NCBI GenBank assembly: GCA_003228175.2 | Contig: QGNQ01000007.1 | Span: 16,362 to 80,361, forward strand | DNA: 64,000 nucleotides | DNA from: Chloroflexota bacterium | GTDB taxonomy: Bacteria > Chloroflexota > Dehalococcoidia > Bin125 | Direction: 5' to 3' | In this document: piece by piece, positions 1 to 9,508 of the stretch | Layout: every line of letters starts with the position of its first letter | How positions within the stretch are numbered: the first letter of the stretch is position 1 | Notes under the pieces: model-generated | Database searches by the model: none | Told to the model about the DNA's origin: nothing | Seen by the model: the letters and a program-made list of their open reading frames with translations, nothing else | Translations under genes and position numbers: made by a program

Positions 1-936
1 CCTGAGCTGTTCGCACTGCTCGCCGTGCTGCCCGTCTTCGCCTGGCTCCTGCGTCGCGACGGCCGCCGCCTCCCGCCCAGCCTCCGACTCCCCAGCCTCG
101 CCGCGCTGCCCACAACCGCCGGCCGCGACTCCCGGCGCGTTCGCAGCCTGCCCTACCTGCCGGCGCTGCGTCTGGCCGCCGCGGCCCTCATCATCCTGGC
201 GCTGGCCCGGCCCCAAACCGCCGACGCGGACGCCACCTCCCCCGCTGAGGGCATCGACATCGTCCTGGCGATCGATACCTCCTTGAGCATGGTTCAGGAG
301 TCGATCGGCAACGAACGCCGCATCGACGCCGCCCAGCGCGTCGCCCGCGATTTCGTCGCCCGCCGTGGTGACGACCGCGTTGGCCTGCTCATCTTCGAAT
401 CGGACACCCTGCTGCTCAGCCCGCCCACCCTCGACCTCGACGCCATCGACGACCTGATCGCCAACTCCGTCCGTACCGGCCTGCTGCCCGGCGGCACCGC
501 CGTCGGGCTCGCACTGGCACGCTCCGTCGATCTGCTCCAGGAGTCGGATGCGGCCAGCCGCGTCGTCGTCCTCCTCACCGACGGTGAGGACAACGTACGC
601 ACCGTGCGCCCCGTCGACGCGGCGGGCATCGCCGAAGCGCTCGGCGTGCGCGTCTACACCATCGGCATCGCCCAGCCCGACGCGGTACAGGGCGTCGTCG
701 ACGAGCTCGCCCTCCGCTTCATCGCCGACCGCACCGGTGGCGAGTACTTCCGCGCCTCCGCCGTCGCCGATCTGGAGTCCGCCTACGCCCAGATCGACGC
801 TCTCGAACGCGCGCGCCTCGACACCGAGCGCTTCACCGTCTTCCGAGAACGCGCGCTCTGGTTCCTCATCCCCGCCATCGCCCTGATCCTGCTGGAGCTG
901 GGCGGACGCGCCACCTGGTGGAGGCGGGCGCCATGA
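1..936 (+). CDS. BatA-like VWA-domain membrane protein (5' end outside window)
   Basis: The reading frame is open to the first base, so the true start lies upstream. The visible product has two N-terminal hydrophobic segments, the second ending in the ALARPQ motif typical of BatA/BatB, then a von Willebrand A domain with an intact MIDAS (DTSLS, later LTDGEDN), and a C-terminal membrane helix (ALWFLIPAIALILLELG). Bat proteins sit in the membrane and are often encoded with MoxR ATPases and DUF58 proteins. Both occur here, but on the opposite strand at 5.8-8 kb. The stop overlaps the next start as ATGA. Family assignment is firm; the cellular role is not. Confidence 0.85.
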   Translation, partial: PELFALLAVLPVFAWLLRRDGRRLPPSLRLPSLAALPTTAGRDSRRVRSLPYLPALRLAAAALIILALARPQTADADATSPAEGIDIVLAIDTSLSMVQESIGNERRIDAAQRVARDFVARRGDDRVGLLIFESDTLLLSPPTLDLDAIDDLIANSVRTGLLPGGTAVGLALARSVDLLQESDAASRVVVLLTDGEDNVRTVRPVDAAGIAEALGVRVYTIGIAQPDAVQGVVDELALRFIADRTGGEYFRASAVADLESAYAQIDALERARLDTERFTVFRERALWFLIPAIALILLELGGRATWWRRAP

Positions 937-2792
937 CCCACCCACTGGCCCAATTCGCCGACGCGCCCCTGCTCCTCCTGCTACTGGCCGCTGCCTTCGC
1001 CGCCGCTTTGTCGCTCTGGACCCTGCGCCGCCGCGCCCATCACGCCGCCCGCCTGCTCAACCGCGGCGGCGGACGAGTCCTGATTGGCAACAACGCCAAA
1101 CGCGACCTCTACAAGTTCGGCCTGATCACCCTGGTCGTCGCGCTCCTCGCGCTCGCGCTCGCCCGGCCCCAAGCCGGCGACCGCACCCGCGAGCTCGAAC
1201 AGCAGGGCATCGCCATCGTTGTCGCCCTCGACGTGTCACTCAGCATGGCCGCGGAAGACGCCCTGCCCAACCGCATGCGCGCCGCTCAGCGGGAGCTCGC
1301 CGGCCTCCTCGACCGCCTGGCCGGCGACCGCGTCGGGCTCGTCATCTACGCCGGTGACGCCTTCACCCGTTTCCCGCTGACCCGTGATCTTGGCGCGGCG
1401 CGCGAACTGATCGACGCTATGCTCCCCGGCGAGCGCCTCGTCCCGCCCGGCAGCAACGTCGCGGCCGCCATCGCCCAGTCGCTCGCCCTGCTCGAAACCA
1501 GTCAGGCGCAGACCCGCGCCATCCTCGTCGTCGGAGACGGCGAGAGCCTCACGGGCGACGCCCTCGCCGCGGCGGCAGCGGCCGCGACGCGTGGCGTCCG
1601 CATCTTCAGCGCTGGCGTCGGCACGGAGGCCGGCGCAACGATCCCCGTCGTCAACCGCAACACCGCGCAAGTCGTGCCCAAGATCGATGCCACCACCGGC
1701 GACCCAGTCATCACGCGTTTGGACGCGGCGGCCCTGACCGCCCTCGCAACCAGTGGCGCCGGGCGCTTCCTGCGTCTCGACCTGCCCGGGGCCCTCAGCG
1801 ACCTCGCCAGCGACCTCAATGCGCTCGATGCCTCCACCTTCCGCGTCACCACCGAACGCAGCCCCATCGAGCGCTTCCAAATCCCCCTCGCGATCGCACT
1901 CCTCCTGCTTCTGCTCGAGCCCCTGATCGCCACCCGCCGCACCCCTCGCGACGGCGAGATCCATCCCGCCACGGCGGACGTCGCCCAACCTGGTTCGAAC
2001 GGCAACCGGCGGCGGCGATTCTTGTTTGTCGGACTGTTGCCCCTGATCGCGCTCGGTCTCGCCGCTTGCAGCAGCTTCAGCGCGGACCGCAACGCGGACG
2101 GCAACCGGGCCTTCGAAGAGGGCCACTTCGCCGACGCCGTCGACGCCTACTCCGAGGCTCTGGCCCAGGATCCCACGGAGGCCCGTTTGGCCCTCAATCT
2201 CGCTCGCGCCCTGCACGAACTCAACGACTTCGAAGCCGCCATCGCCGCCAGCCGCAGCGCCCTCCGCACCGACGACGACGCCCTCGCCGCGCGCGCCTTC
2301 TACCAACTCGGCAACTCCCAGTTCGACCGTCCGGACCTCATCGGCGCGCGCAGCGCCTACATCGAAGCGCTACTCCTCGACCCCACGGACATCGATACCA
2401 AGGTCAACCTGGAAATCGTCAACGCCCTCCTGAGCACCCTGCCCTCCGCGCCCGGCGACGGCGAAGCCCCGAGACCGCCCGGCGAGGGCGCCGGCGGTAC
2501 CGGCGACGGCGATGGTGACGCCGACGGTGATCCGACCGGTACGGGCGAGCCAACGGATACCGCTCCCGGCCGGCCCGCCGGCCGCGCCCCCGTCGAAGGC
2601 GCGGAGCAGTCCGGCGTCCCGACCGGCGAAGCACAAGCGAACCTGGAATCCGCCATCGACGCGTTCGACCGCGACAATCCCACCGCGGCGGAAGCGCTCG
2701 CCATCCTCGAAGCCCTGCGCGAGTTGGACGAAGCGGAGCGAGCGGGCTCCGGCATCCTCGGCGTTGAGGTTGCCGGCGACAACGATTACTGA
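933..2792 (+). CDS. BatB-BatC fusion: VWA domain plus TPR repeats
   Basis: The start is set at the ATG of an ATGA overlap with the previous gene; a GTG at 918 is possible. The product is 619 residues. N-terminal membrane helices flank another ALARPQ motif, followed by a VWA domain with MIDAS DVSLS and a further helix. A second hydrophobic stretch ending LGLAAC precedes at least two TPR units (GNRAFEEGHF..., QLGNSQFDRPD...). A Gly/Asp/Pro-rich low-complexity linker and a short helical C-terminus follow. In many bacteria BatB and BatC are separate genes; here they are one polypeptide. Probably membrane anchored with VWA and TPR as protein-binding parts. Confidence 0.85.
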   Translation: MTHPLAQFADAPLLLLLLAAAFAAALSLWTLRRRAHHAARLLNRGGGRVLIGNNAKRDLYKFGLITLVVALLALALARPQAGDRTRELEQQGIAIVVALDVSLSMAAEDALPNRMRAAQRELAGLLDRLAGDRVGLVIYAGDAFTRFPLTRDLGAARELIDAMLPGERLVPPGSNVAAAIAQSLALLETSQAQTRAILVVGDGESLTGDALAAAAAAATRGVRIFSAGVGTEAGATIPVVNRNTAQVVPKIDATTGDPVITRLDAAALTALATSGAGRFLRLDLPGALSDLASDLNALDASTFRVTTERSPIERFQIPLAIALLLLLLEPLIATRRTPRDGEIHPATADVAQPGSNGNRRRRFLFVGLLPLIALGLAACSSFSADRNADGNRAFEEGHFADAVDAYSEALAQDPTEARLALNLARALHELNDFEAAIAASRSALRTDDDALAARAFYQLGNSQFDRPDLIGARSAYIEALLLDPTDIDTKVNLEIVNALLSTLPSAPGDGEAPRPPGEGAGGTGDGDGDADGDPTGTGEPTDTAPGRPAGRAPVEGAEQSGVPTGEAQANLESAIDAFDRDNPTAAEALAILEALRELDEAERAGSGILGVEVAGDNDY

Positions 2793-2814
2793 GCCGGAAG
2801 GCAAGGGAGCGGCC

Positions 2815-3066
2815 ATGGCGAACGAATCCAACGATGCCTGGATCGTCATCGCAGAGGAGCCGGATCAGCTCAGCGCCGAGATCGTGCTGCAGTTCTTGCG
2901 CGGCGCCGCGATCCCGGCCCGGCTCGCGGCGGGCGACGCAATCTCGTTCCTTGGCCCATCCCTCATGCCCACCCGCGTGCTCGTGCCGCAGAAGTGGGAG
3001 CAGGAGGCCCTCGTCGCGCTGGAGCGACGTGGTGAGGACGACCTGCTACCCGGCGTCGTGCTCTGA
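2815..3066 (+). CDS. DUF2007-like small protein
   Basis: An 83-residue protein starting at ATG 2815, 22 bp after the BatB-BatC stop. The preceding GGGAGC is a plausible ribosome binding site. The sequence has the pattern of the DUF2007 (putative signal-transducing) family: a tendency to act on itself after an initial 'value' strand, then AEIVLQFLRGAAIPARL, a short glycine-containing loop and a VLVPQKWEQEAL segment. It has no signal peptide or membrane segment. Being last in the Bat transcript, it may be co-transcribed. Function is unknown. Confidence 0.65.
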   Translation: MANESNDAWIVIAEEPDQLSAEIVLQFLRGAAIPARLAAGDAISFLGPSLMPTRVLVPQKWEQEALVALERRGEDDLLPGVVL

Positions 3067-3113
3067 ACGCGCATCGCTCCCAGACGCGCGCTCCCCAATG
3101 CACAGAGCGCTCG

Positions 3114-5828
3114 CTAGTCCTCCGCCGTGCTCTCAGAATCCGTCTCGGCGGCGGCTTCGCTGGGCTCCATCGTGGTCTCCCCGACCAACGGAGCCTTCGG
3201 GACCGGCAGGCGCAGCACACGGCGGAGCAACCGCCCGCGCACTGCGCGCCAGGCGCCCTGGGCCTCCACGTAGTCCAACTCCGACAGCTCCCCCGGCCCG
3301 AAGCGCGCCCGAGTGTACGTCTGCGCCAAGGTCCGCGTCGCCTCCGGGTGCCGCACCACTTTGCCAAGCACATCCGCGTACTCGTTCGGCGTGTCGGACC
3401 GGTCCGCTCGCAGCCCACCCAGTCGCGACAACCGCTGCGTCGATGTCCACAGCCGCTCCACCGGCGTCTGCCCGCGCAGCGACAGACGCCAGACGGCGAA
3501 TCCACCGCCGCCCGTCGCCACCACCGCCGCCAGCACAGCCAGCGGAGCCAGCACCCACCACAGCTGGAAACTCGACTCGGAATCGCGTGCGAAGTCCGTC
3601 AGTTGAGTATTTTGCAGCTCCTCCAACAGCAAGAACTCGTCAAACGTACCCAACTCCCCAAACGTACCGTCGAGCCCAGCCGGCAGCACGTCCGACGCGA
3701 ACGGCCGCAAGCGTTGCGCCGCGATCCGCTGCCCCGCGATCGAACCAAACTCCTGCGACACCACAGGCGGTGTCGGGTCGAAATCCACCCAGCCGTACTC
3801 CGGGAAGAAGACCTCCACCCAGCTATAGGCGTCCTGCCCGCGCACAATGAACGTCCCCGTCCGAGTATCGAAATTGTCTTCCGTCAGCACGTAGCCGGTG
3901 CTCACGCGCGCCGGCACCCCCAGCGTGCGCAATAACACCGCCATCGCACTGGCGTGGTAGTCGTAGTAGCCGCCGATCGGCAGCCCATCGTCGGCAAGGT
4001 TGTCCAGCAGCCACCAGGTCACCGCGTCCGCCCGCAGCGGCGGCACGGGAATATCCGTCGTGAACGGATACAGCAGCCGCGGCTCCCCCTCGGCGTTCAG
4101 CAGGACCGCGCCGGACGCATCCCGTAGCGGTGTGCAGCAGAGGTACCCCTCGATCGCCGCAGCGAAGTCATACCGAGTTGGTGTACCCGCCACGATGCCC
4201 TCCGCCAGCGACCGCAGACGCCCCAGGCTCGTGTCGTCCAGGTCCGACGGCAGCTGTAAGTAACGCTGCTCCACCCAGAACGGGTAGTCGCCGCCCGCCG
4301 CCTTGAGCTCATCCACGCTCGCCGTCGAGACGGACCCACTCACGCTGTACGTGAAGCCCGCCCGCACCGAGTCGTCCGGATGCACCGTCACCACATCCGG
4401 CTCCGCCGGACGGTTCTCCAGCTCCAGCGCCAGCAGCGCCCCATCGTCCGCCACCACTGACCCCACCGGCACCCAGCCCGCCGGGATCACCTCCGCAGAG
4501 AACGACTCGCCCTCAGCCTCCCGCGCCGCAATCGCCTCCGCCACCGGTACCAACTCTGGCGGCGCCCCCGCGCCCCCGTTCTCGATATCCAGTGTCACCT
4601 GCACCGGCGCCGTCTCATCAATCAGCACCTCGCGGCTGATCTCCGTCGGCAGGCCAAACGTGAACAGCACCCGCGGCGACTGCTCCACCGACAGCCGTGT
4701 TTCCACCTCCCGACGCTCCAGATACGCGCTCTCCGCTTCCCCGCGGAAGGCCTGCTGCGGGACCGGCGCGGACGTGATAATTGCGCTCTGCTGCCAGCCC
4801 CGCGTGGTGTAGCGGTCATAGCTCGCCCCACGCAGCAGCCCCACCTCCGGCGCGTCCACCCGCACCACAATGCCCTGTCCCGGGCTGATATCGCCCTGCA
4901 GGATGAAGTTCGCCCCGAAATTGTGAATCGGCGCGCCGCGCTGCGAATCAATCCCGCCAAACAGACGCTCGAACTCCAGACTCAGCTCGTCGAAGGGAGA
5001 CGTGATGCCACTCCAGAACTGCGTCAGCGGCTCCGCCCGGTCCGGACGCGGCGCCGCCCGCGACACCACCATCAAGCCCACCACCCCCACCAGCGTCACC
5101 GCAAAAAAACTGACCGAGATGAGGTCCGGGAACGGCGTCCCCCGCTCCTGCCAGCGCGCCATCCGCGTCAGCAAGCTGGTCCGCATCACCAGCAGCGCCG
5201 CCCCCGCCGCGAAGAACGCAAAGTGGACGTCCCACTGCTTCCCGTCCAAGTAACTCACGTTGATGGAGAGCAGGACGCCCAGCACAATCAGCATCGGCCA
5301 CGGGTTCCGCCGCCGCAGCACCAGCAGCGCCGCCGGGAACGTGGCCAGCCAGACCCCCACCACCACGAAAAAGACGAACGGCACGTTGTCCGTCGTGATC
5401 CCATCGTTGAACGCCTGCGAGAACCAATCCTCCAGCCGGAAGCGCAATTCCACGAACCGCTCCCAGAACCAGGACTGGCCCGTGAACTGATCCATCTGCA
5501 GCACTTGCCGCAGCACGACCACCGCCCCCAGGCCGATCCCCCCCAAGTACGCCAGCGTCCAATGCACCAACCCCGACGACATCCCCACCGCCACGCCCAG
5601 CGCCAGCAGCGCCGTCAGCCGCACGTCCGGCATCCCCTCAACCCACCCCGCCGCCTGGATAGAGTCCGCCACGGACACAACCACCACCAGCAAGATGCCC
5701 AGCGTGATCGAGGCCTCCATCGCCCGCCACGCCCACGACTCCTGCGTCGTTCGCGTTTGATCGGGCGCAACGTTCCCGCGAATCAGCGCCGCGGGGGACA
5801 GCTCGGCGGCGGGATTCCGTGCGCTCAT
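3114..5828 (-). CDS. TgpA-like membrane transglutaminase-fold protein, active-site residues replaced
   Basis: A 904-residue protein with DUF3488 architecture: about seven membrane helices in the first 270 residues, a long extracytoplasmic part with a transglutaminase-like core around residues 580-720, a further helix (LAPLAVLAAVVATGGGGFAVW) and a C-terminal DUF4129-like segment. In active members the catalytic Cys precedes EYFASA and the His lies in an AHAW motif. Here these read GGYYDYHASA and DAYSWVEV, so Cys and His both appear to be Tyr; only the Asp region (WVDFDPTPP) remains. It overlaps the DUF58 stop as ATGA and is third in the MoxR-DUF58-TgpA operon. Confidence 0.85.
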   Translation of the reverse strand: MSARNPAAELSPAALIRGNVAPDQTRTTQESWAWRAMEASITLGILLVVVVSVADSIQAAGWVEGMPDVRLTALLALGVAVGMSSGLVHWTLAYLGGIGLGAVVVLRQVLQMDQFTGQSWFWERFVELRFRLEDWFSQAFNDGITTDNVPFVFFVVVGVWLATFPAALLVLRRRNPWPMLIVLGVLLSINVSYLDGKQWDVHFAFFAAGAALLVMRTSLLTRMARWQERGTPFPDLISVSFFAVTLVGVVGLMVVSRAAPRPDRAEPLTQFWSGITSPFDELSLEFERLFGGIDSQRGAPIHNFGANFILQGDISPGQGIVVRVDAPEVGLLRGASYDRYTTRGWQQSAIITSAPVPQQAFRGEAESAYLERREVETRLSVEQSPRVLFTFGLPTEISREVLIDETAPVQVTLDIENGGAGAPPELVPVAEAIAAREAEGESFSAEVIPAGWVPVGSVVADDGALLALELENRPAEPDVVTVHPDDSVRAGFTYSVSGSVSTASVDELKAAGGDYPFWVEQRYLQLPSDLDDTSLGRLRSLAEGIVAGTPTRYDFAAAIEGYLCCTPLRDASGAVLLNAEGEPRLLYPFTTDIPVPPLRADAVTWWLLDNLADDGLPIGGYYDYHASAMAVLLRTLGVPARVSTGYVLTEDNFDTRTGTFIVRGQDAYSWVEVFFPEYGWVDFDPTPPVVSQEFGSIAGQRIAAQRLRPFASDVLPAGLDGTFGELGTFDEFLLLEELQNTQLTDFARDSESSFQLWWVLAPLAVLAAVVATGGGGFAVWRLSLRGQTPVERLWTSTQRLSRLGGLRADRSDTPNEYADVLGKVVRHPEATRTLAQTYTRARFGPGELSELDYVEAQGAWRAVRGRLLRRVLRLPVPKAPLVGETTMEPSEAAAETDSESTAED

Positions 5829-7084
5829 CCCCGCACCCCCACCGGCGCCCGGCCGGGCGTCCCCAGGGACGCGTCCAGCACCTCCGGAATGAAATCCCCC
5901 TGCGCGATCACATTCGTCTGGACGCCCGCCGCCCGCAGCAGCATCGCCGCGTCTGTGCCGCCCGCGCGCCCGCCGAACGACTGCGCGTCCACCAGCACCG
6001 CCGCCACCTGCACCCCGTGCTGCTGCAACGAACGGATCCCGTCCAGCGTCCGCTGGTCAGAAGCGGCCGTGACCACAATCACCGTCGTGTGCCGCCCCCA
6101 GCGCGCGGATTGCTGGAACAGCAGCGTCGCCACCGGCACATCGCCGGTCGGCCGGGCCAGCGCCAGATCCTCCAGCATCCGCGTCAGCTGCTGGTTGCCA
6201 CGATCCGCCTCGATCAACCGGAAGTGGTCCCCGAACATCATCATCCCCACCGACCGATTCTGCGCCAGGAACAGCCGCGCGATCGACGCCGCCGCCGTCA
6301 CCGCATACTCCACCGTCGCCTCATCCTCCGCGCCCGCGTGGTCGCTCTGATTCAGATCCAGCACCACCCAAAGCTGCGACGCCGGATCCAGCTCGAACGT
6401 CTTCACCTGCAGCCGGCCCGTGCGCAGCGTGCTGGGCCAGTGGATCCGATTGACGCTGTCGCCCGGCGCGTACTCCCGCAGCCCCGCCGCATTCGGCGTC
6501 ACGTAGTGCGTGCGACGGCGGAAGCGCCCCTCGCCCGGCAGATTCGCCGGCGGCACCGTGTAGCGCGGCAGCTCCATCGCCTGCGGATAGACCAGCAACT
6601 GCTGCGCGGCGCCAAACGTGCTGCGCTTGTGGAAGATGTCGAAGGGATCCCCAGAGCGCACATGCACCGGCCCCAGCGTGAATAGCCCCCGGCGGCGGCA
6701 CTCCGTCTCAATGCGCCAGTGCCGCCGCGCCCGCCCCGACAAACTCACCACATGCTCCGACTGATGCTGCGGCAGATCCGACTCCTCCTCCACCTCCAGC
6801 CAAAACTTCGCCAGCCGGGAGCCGTTCGTAATCTGCAACTGCTCCGTAATCGTCTGCCCCACCTGGACGCGCTCCGTGTCCCGGCGCATCCGCACCTGCA
6901 GTCGCCGCCCGCTGAGCCAGGTCCACAGAGCGGCCGAAAGCAACCCGAACAGCAACAGGTAGCCCAGCCGCAACGGCAGCCAGAAGCTGGTCGAAAAGCC
7001 AATCCCAAACACGATCACAATCAGTAACGTGACCAACGTGAGCGAGCGGCGACTCCCGAACGTCGCCCGGTAGATGCGGCGCAT
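5825..7084 (-). CDS. DUF58 domain protein
   Basis: A 419-residue protein with two N-terminal membrane helices and the DUF58 signature near residues 215-240 (LREYAPGDSVNRIHW). The remainder resembles a VWA-like fold. DUF58 proteins are regular partners of MoxR AAA+ ATPases, and moxR ends only 7 bp upstream. Its stop overlaps the start of the TgpA-like gene. Biochemical function is not established for the family; a role in cell-envelope protein assembly is a common inference. Confidence 0.88.
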   Translation of the reverse strand: MRRIYRATFGSRRSLTLVTLLIVIVFGIGFSTSFWLPLRLGYLLLFGLLSAALWTWLSGRRLQVRMRRDTERVQVGQTITEQLQITNGSRLAKFWLEVEEESDLPQHQSEHVVSLSGRARRHWRIETECRRRGLFTLGPVHVRSGDPFDIFHKRSTFGAAQQLLVYPQAMELPRYTVPPANLPGEGRFRRRTHYVTPNAAGLREYAPGDSVNRIHWPSTLRTGRLQVKTFELDPASQLWVVLDLNQSDHAGAEDEATVEYAVTAAASIARLFLAQNRSVGMMMFGDHFRLIEADRGNQQLTRMLEDLALARPTGDVPVATLLFQQSARWGRHTTVIVVTAASDQRTLDGIRSLQQHGVQVAAVLVDAQSFGGRAGGTDAAMLLRAAGVQTNVIAQGDFIPEVLDASLGTPGRAPVGVRG

Positions 7085-7091
7085 CCGACGC

Positions 7092-8045
7092 TCAGCTCAC
7101 ACCCACCCGGGCGCCCGGGACGGTCACCCGATCGAGCGCGTCCTCAACGATGGTGAGCGCGCTCACGCTGCGCACCTGCGCCGAAGGGCTAATGATGATC
7201 CGATGCCCCAGCGTCGGGTAGGCCAGCTCCTTCACGTCGTCCGGCGTCACATAATCGCGACCACTGACAAGCGCGTTCGCTTGCGACGCTCGGAACAGCG
7301 CCAGCGACCCCCGCGGCGACGCCCCCAGATAGACCGCGTCGTGTTGCCGTGTCGCGGACGCGATCTCCACGATGTACTGCTTGATCAACGGGTCCACCCA
7401 CACCCCCCGCACCGCCTGCTGCAACGCTCCCAGCTCCTCCGGATCCGTCACCGCGCCCACCGAGTGGATCGGGTGCTCCGTCTGCTGGCCCTCCAACACC
7501 GCAATTTCGTCGCTGGCGGCCGGATAGCCCAAGTGAATCCGCATCAGGAATCGGTCCAGCTGCGCCTCCGGCAGCGGGAACGTGCCCTCGTACTCGATCG
7601 GGTTCTGCGTCGCCATCACCATGAACGGGCGCGGCAACTGGCGCGTCACTCCATCGCTCGTGATCTGGCGCTCCTCCATCGCTTCCAGCAGCGCGGATTG
7701 CGTCTTCGGCGTCGCCCGGTTGATCTCATCGGCCAGCGCGATCTGCGCGTAGATCGGCCCCGGTCGCCACTCGAAATCGCCCGTCTTCTGGTTGTAGACC
7801 GAGACCCCGGTCACGTCCGACGGCAGCAAATCCGGCGTGAACTGGATCCGACTGAAGCTGCACCCCGTGGAGACCGCCAGCGCCCGCGCCAGCATCGTTT
7901 TGCCCGTCCCCGGCACGTCTTCCACCAACAGGTGCCCGTCGCTCGCGAGCGCGAGCACAGCGCGCCGCACCTCGGCGCTCTTGCCCAGAATCACCCGTTC
8001 GACGTTCTCACTGATCCGGCGTATTGTCGCCTGCGGATCGTCCAT
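7092..8045 (-). CDS. MoxR-family AAA+ ATPase
   Basis: 317 residues from ATG 8045, which has a GGGAG-rich upstream region; in-frame upstream codons give a poorly conserved extension, so I trimmed the start. Walker A is [10 protein letters not shown] and Walker B is ALADEINRA followed by [15 protein letters not shown], the classical MoxR region. The C-terminal lid ([13 protein letters not shown]) is complete. MoxR proteins act as ATP-driven chaperones, often on VWA proteins. First gene of the MoxR-DUF58-TgpA unit; the Bat genes with VWA domains lie convergently just beyond it. Confidence 0.9.
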   Translation of the reverse strand: MDDPQATIRRISENVERVILGKSAEVRRAVLALASDGHLLVEDVPGTGKTMLARALAVSTGCSFSRIQFTPDLLPSDVTGVSVYNQKTGDFEWRPGPIYAQIALADEINRATPKTQSALLEAMEERQITSDGVTRQLPRPFMVMATQNPIEYEGTFPLPEAQLDRFLMRIHLGYPAASDEIAVLEGQQTEHPIHSVGAVTDPEELGALQQAVRGVWVDPLIKQYIVEIASATRQHDAVYLGASPRGSLALFRASQANALVSGRDYVTPDDVKELAYPTLGHRIIISPSAQVRSVSALTIVEDALDRVTVPGARVGVS

Positions 8046-8136
8046 CACGGATCCCCTGGCTCCCCCATACCCGCTGGCGCAGCCGAGCATAGCAGTCTCA
8101 AACGAGCCTGCGGCCCGCTCTCTGGATGTGTTCCCG

Positions 8137-8164
8137 TTGTGACTACGACCGTTGCACCTATTCT
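8137..8164 (+). promoter_or_regulatory. candidate sigma-70-type promoter for the first M23 gene
   Basis: TTGTGA at 8137-8142 and TATTCT at 8159-8164 are separated by 16 bp. They lie about 30 bp upstream of the GTG start at 8195, in the divergent gap between moxR and the M23 gene. The match is reasonable but rests only on pattern. Confidence 0.4.
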
Positions 8165-8194
8165 GATTAAGTCGGCGGGGTAAAGGTAGCGCGC

Positions 8195-9379
8195 GTGGGC
8201 CGACGCCAACTCCTCCTGATCCCCTCGCTCGTCCTGCTCGCGGCCCTGCTCAGCGCCGCCTGCTTCAACGATTCAGTCGGCCCCGACGCCCCAGCCGAGC
8301 CCTCGGCAGCCTCCGATCCCAGCGCCACGCCGCCCACCGCGCCGGACGGCCAGCCCGATTCCGGGCAGCCCCAAGGCACCGGCGCCGGGCTCGCCGCCAG
8401 CGCTGACGCCCAAACCGACGCCGACGCCGCTCCCCCCGCCGACAATACGACCGCCTCCACCCAGGAGGATCCGCCGACCGATCCCCCCACCGCGCCCCGG
8501 GCGCCCCCCGTGCCCCCCCTACAGGCCGTCCTCTTCGTGCAGCCCGCCATCGTCACGCCCGGGCAAGTCTTCCTCGTCGCTATCGACACCGTCAACGCGA
8601 CCGCTGCCTCAGTCGCCCTCGATGGCCAATTCGTCTCCCTAGCCCGGGAGGGCGACCGCTTCTACGCGATCCTCCCCGTCCCCTTCCAGACCGAGCCCGG
8701 CATCCTGCCCCTCGTCATCGCCGTAGCCGACCTCAACGGCGACCTGGCGCTGCAACAGCTCGTCCAGATCGAAGTGCAAGACGGCGATTTCCTCGTCGAG
8801 TCGGTCACGATCGACACAACACTCTCCCGCCTCTTCGACCCAGAAGTCGTCGAGGAGGACCGCGCGCTGCGCGCGGCCGTGCAAAGCGTGCGCACCCCCC
8901 TCCGAATGTGGCAGGGATACTTTCGCCTGCCCACGGAAGGCGTCATCAGCTCCACCTTCGGCCTCCTGCGCTCCTACAACGGCGCTGAGCCCACCGACTT
9001 CCACAGCGGCCTGGACTTCGCCGGCCCGCTCGGGACAGACATCCTCGCCGCCAACGCGGGCATCGTCGCCTGGACCGGCGAAACCGAGCGCCGCGGCCGC
9101 GGCGTCATCATCGATCACGGGCAGGGCGTCTTCAGCAGCTACTGGCACATGGCCAACGTCGCCACCGCCCCCGGAACACCCGTCGCCGCCGGCGCCGTCA
9201 TCGGCCGCGTCGGCAACACCGGCCTCTCCACCGGACCCCACCTGCACTGGGAGCTCACGGTCTACGGCGTCCCCGTGGACCCTTTGCCCTGGCTGCGCGA
9301 GCTGGAAGTCCCCGATCCCTTGGCCGTTTTCGATCCCCTCCAAGCCGTCAACCAACCCGCCCAGGCCAGTGGTGGATAG
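8195..9379 (+). CDS. M23-family metallopeptidase lipoprotein (Sec type)
   Basis: 394 residues from GTG 8195. The N-terminus is a lipoprotein signal (hydrophobic core then LSAAC), followed by a long Pro/Ala/Asp-rich linker. The C-terminal LytM/M23 domain has the zinc-site motifs HSGLDFAG and HLHWE. Members hydrolyse peptidoglycan cross-bridges or act as activators when degenerate; here the visible zinc ligands are retained. It is a tandem paralogue of the next gene, sharing LLRSYN and [11 protein letters not shown]. Probably cell-surface anchored. Confidence 0.87.
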   Translation: MGRRQLLLIPSLVLLAALLSAACFNDSVGPDAPAEPSAASDPSATPPTAPDGQPDSGQPQGTGAGLAASADAQTDADAAPPADNTTASTQEDPPTDPPTAPRAPPVPPLQAVLFVQPAIVTPGQVFLVAIDTVNATAASVALDGQFVSLAREGDRFYAILPVPFQTEPGILPLVIAVADLNGDLALQQLVQIEVQDGDFLVESVTIDTTLSRLFDPEVVEEDRALRAAVQSVRTPLRMWQGYFRLPTEGVISSTFGLLRSYNGAEPTDFHSGLDFAGPLGTDILAANAGIVAWTGETERRGRGVIIDHGQGVFSSYWHMANVATAPGTPVAAGAVIGRVGNTGLSTGPHLHWELTVYGVPVDPLPWLRELEVPDPLAVFDPLQAVNQPAQASGG

Positions 9380-9411
9380 GCCGGTGGTGGCCAAGCCGGT
9401 GGTGGCCAGCC
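9364..9411 (+). repeat. short 15-bp tandem repeat after the first M23 gene
   Basis: A unit close to GCCGGTGGTGGCCAA occurs about three times in a row, beginning in the last codons of the M23 gene and continuing past its stop codon. The extra copies stay in frame with the gene beyond the TAG, so the repeat may have grown out of coding sequence. Confidence 0.6.
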
Positions 9412-9508
9412 GCGTGAACGGGACATTGCCAGCGAACCTCCAACGCCGCCGCCGCGCGGTACGATAACGCCGCAGAGCGTCGATCCAACCAACGCCGCCG
9501 CGAGCGCC

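Noticed and set aside
1236..2306. Long open frame on the minus strand inside the BatB-BatC gene.
   Set aside because: Gly/Glu/Ala-rich translation with no family pattern, opposite a convincing gene; a typical shadow frame in GC-rich DNA.
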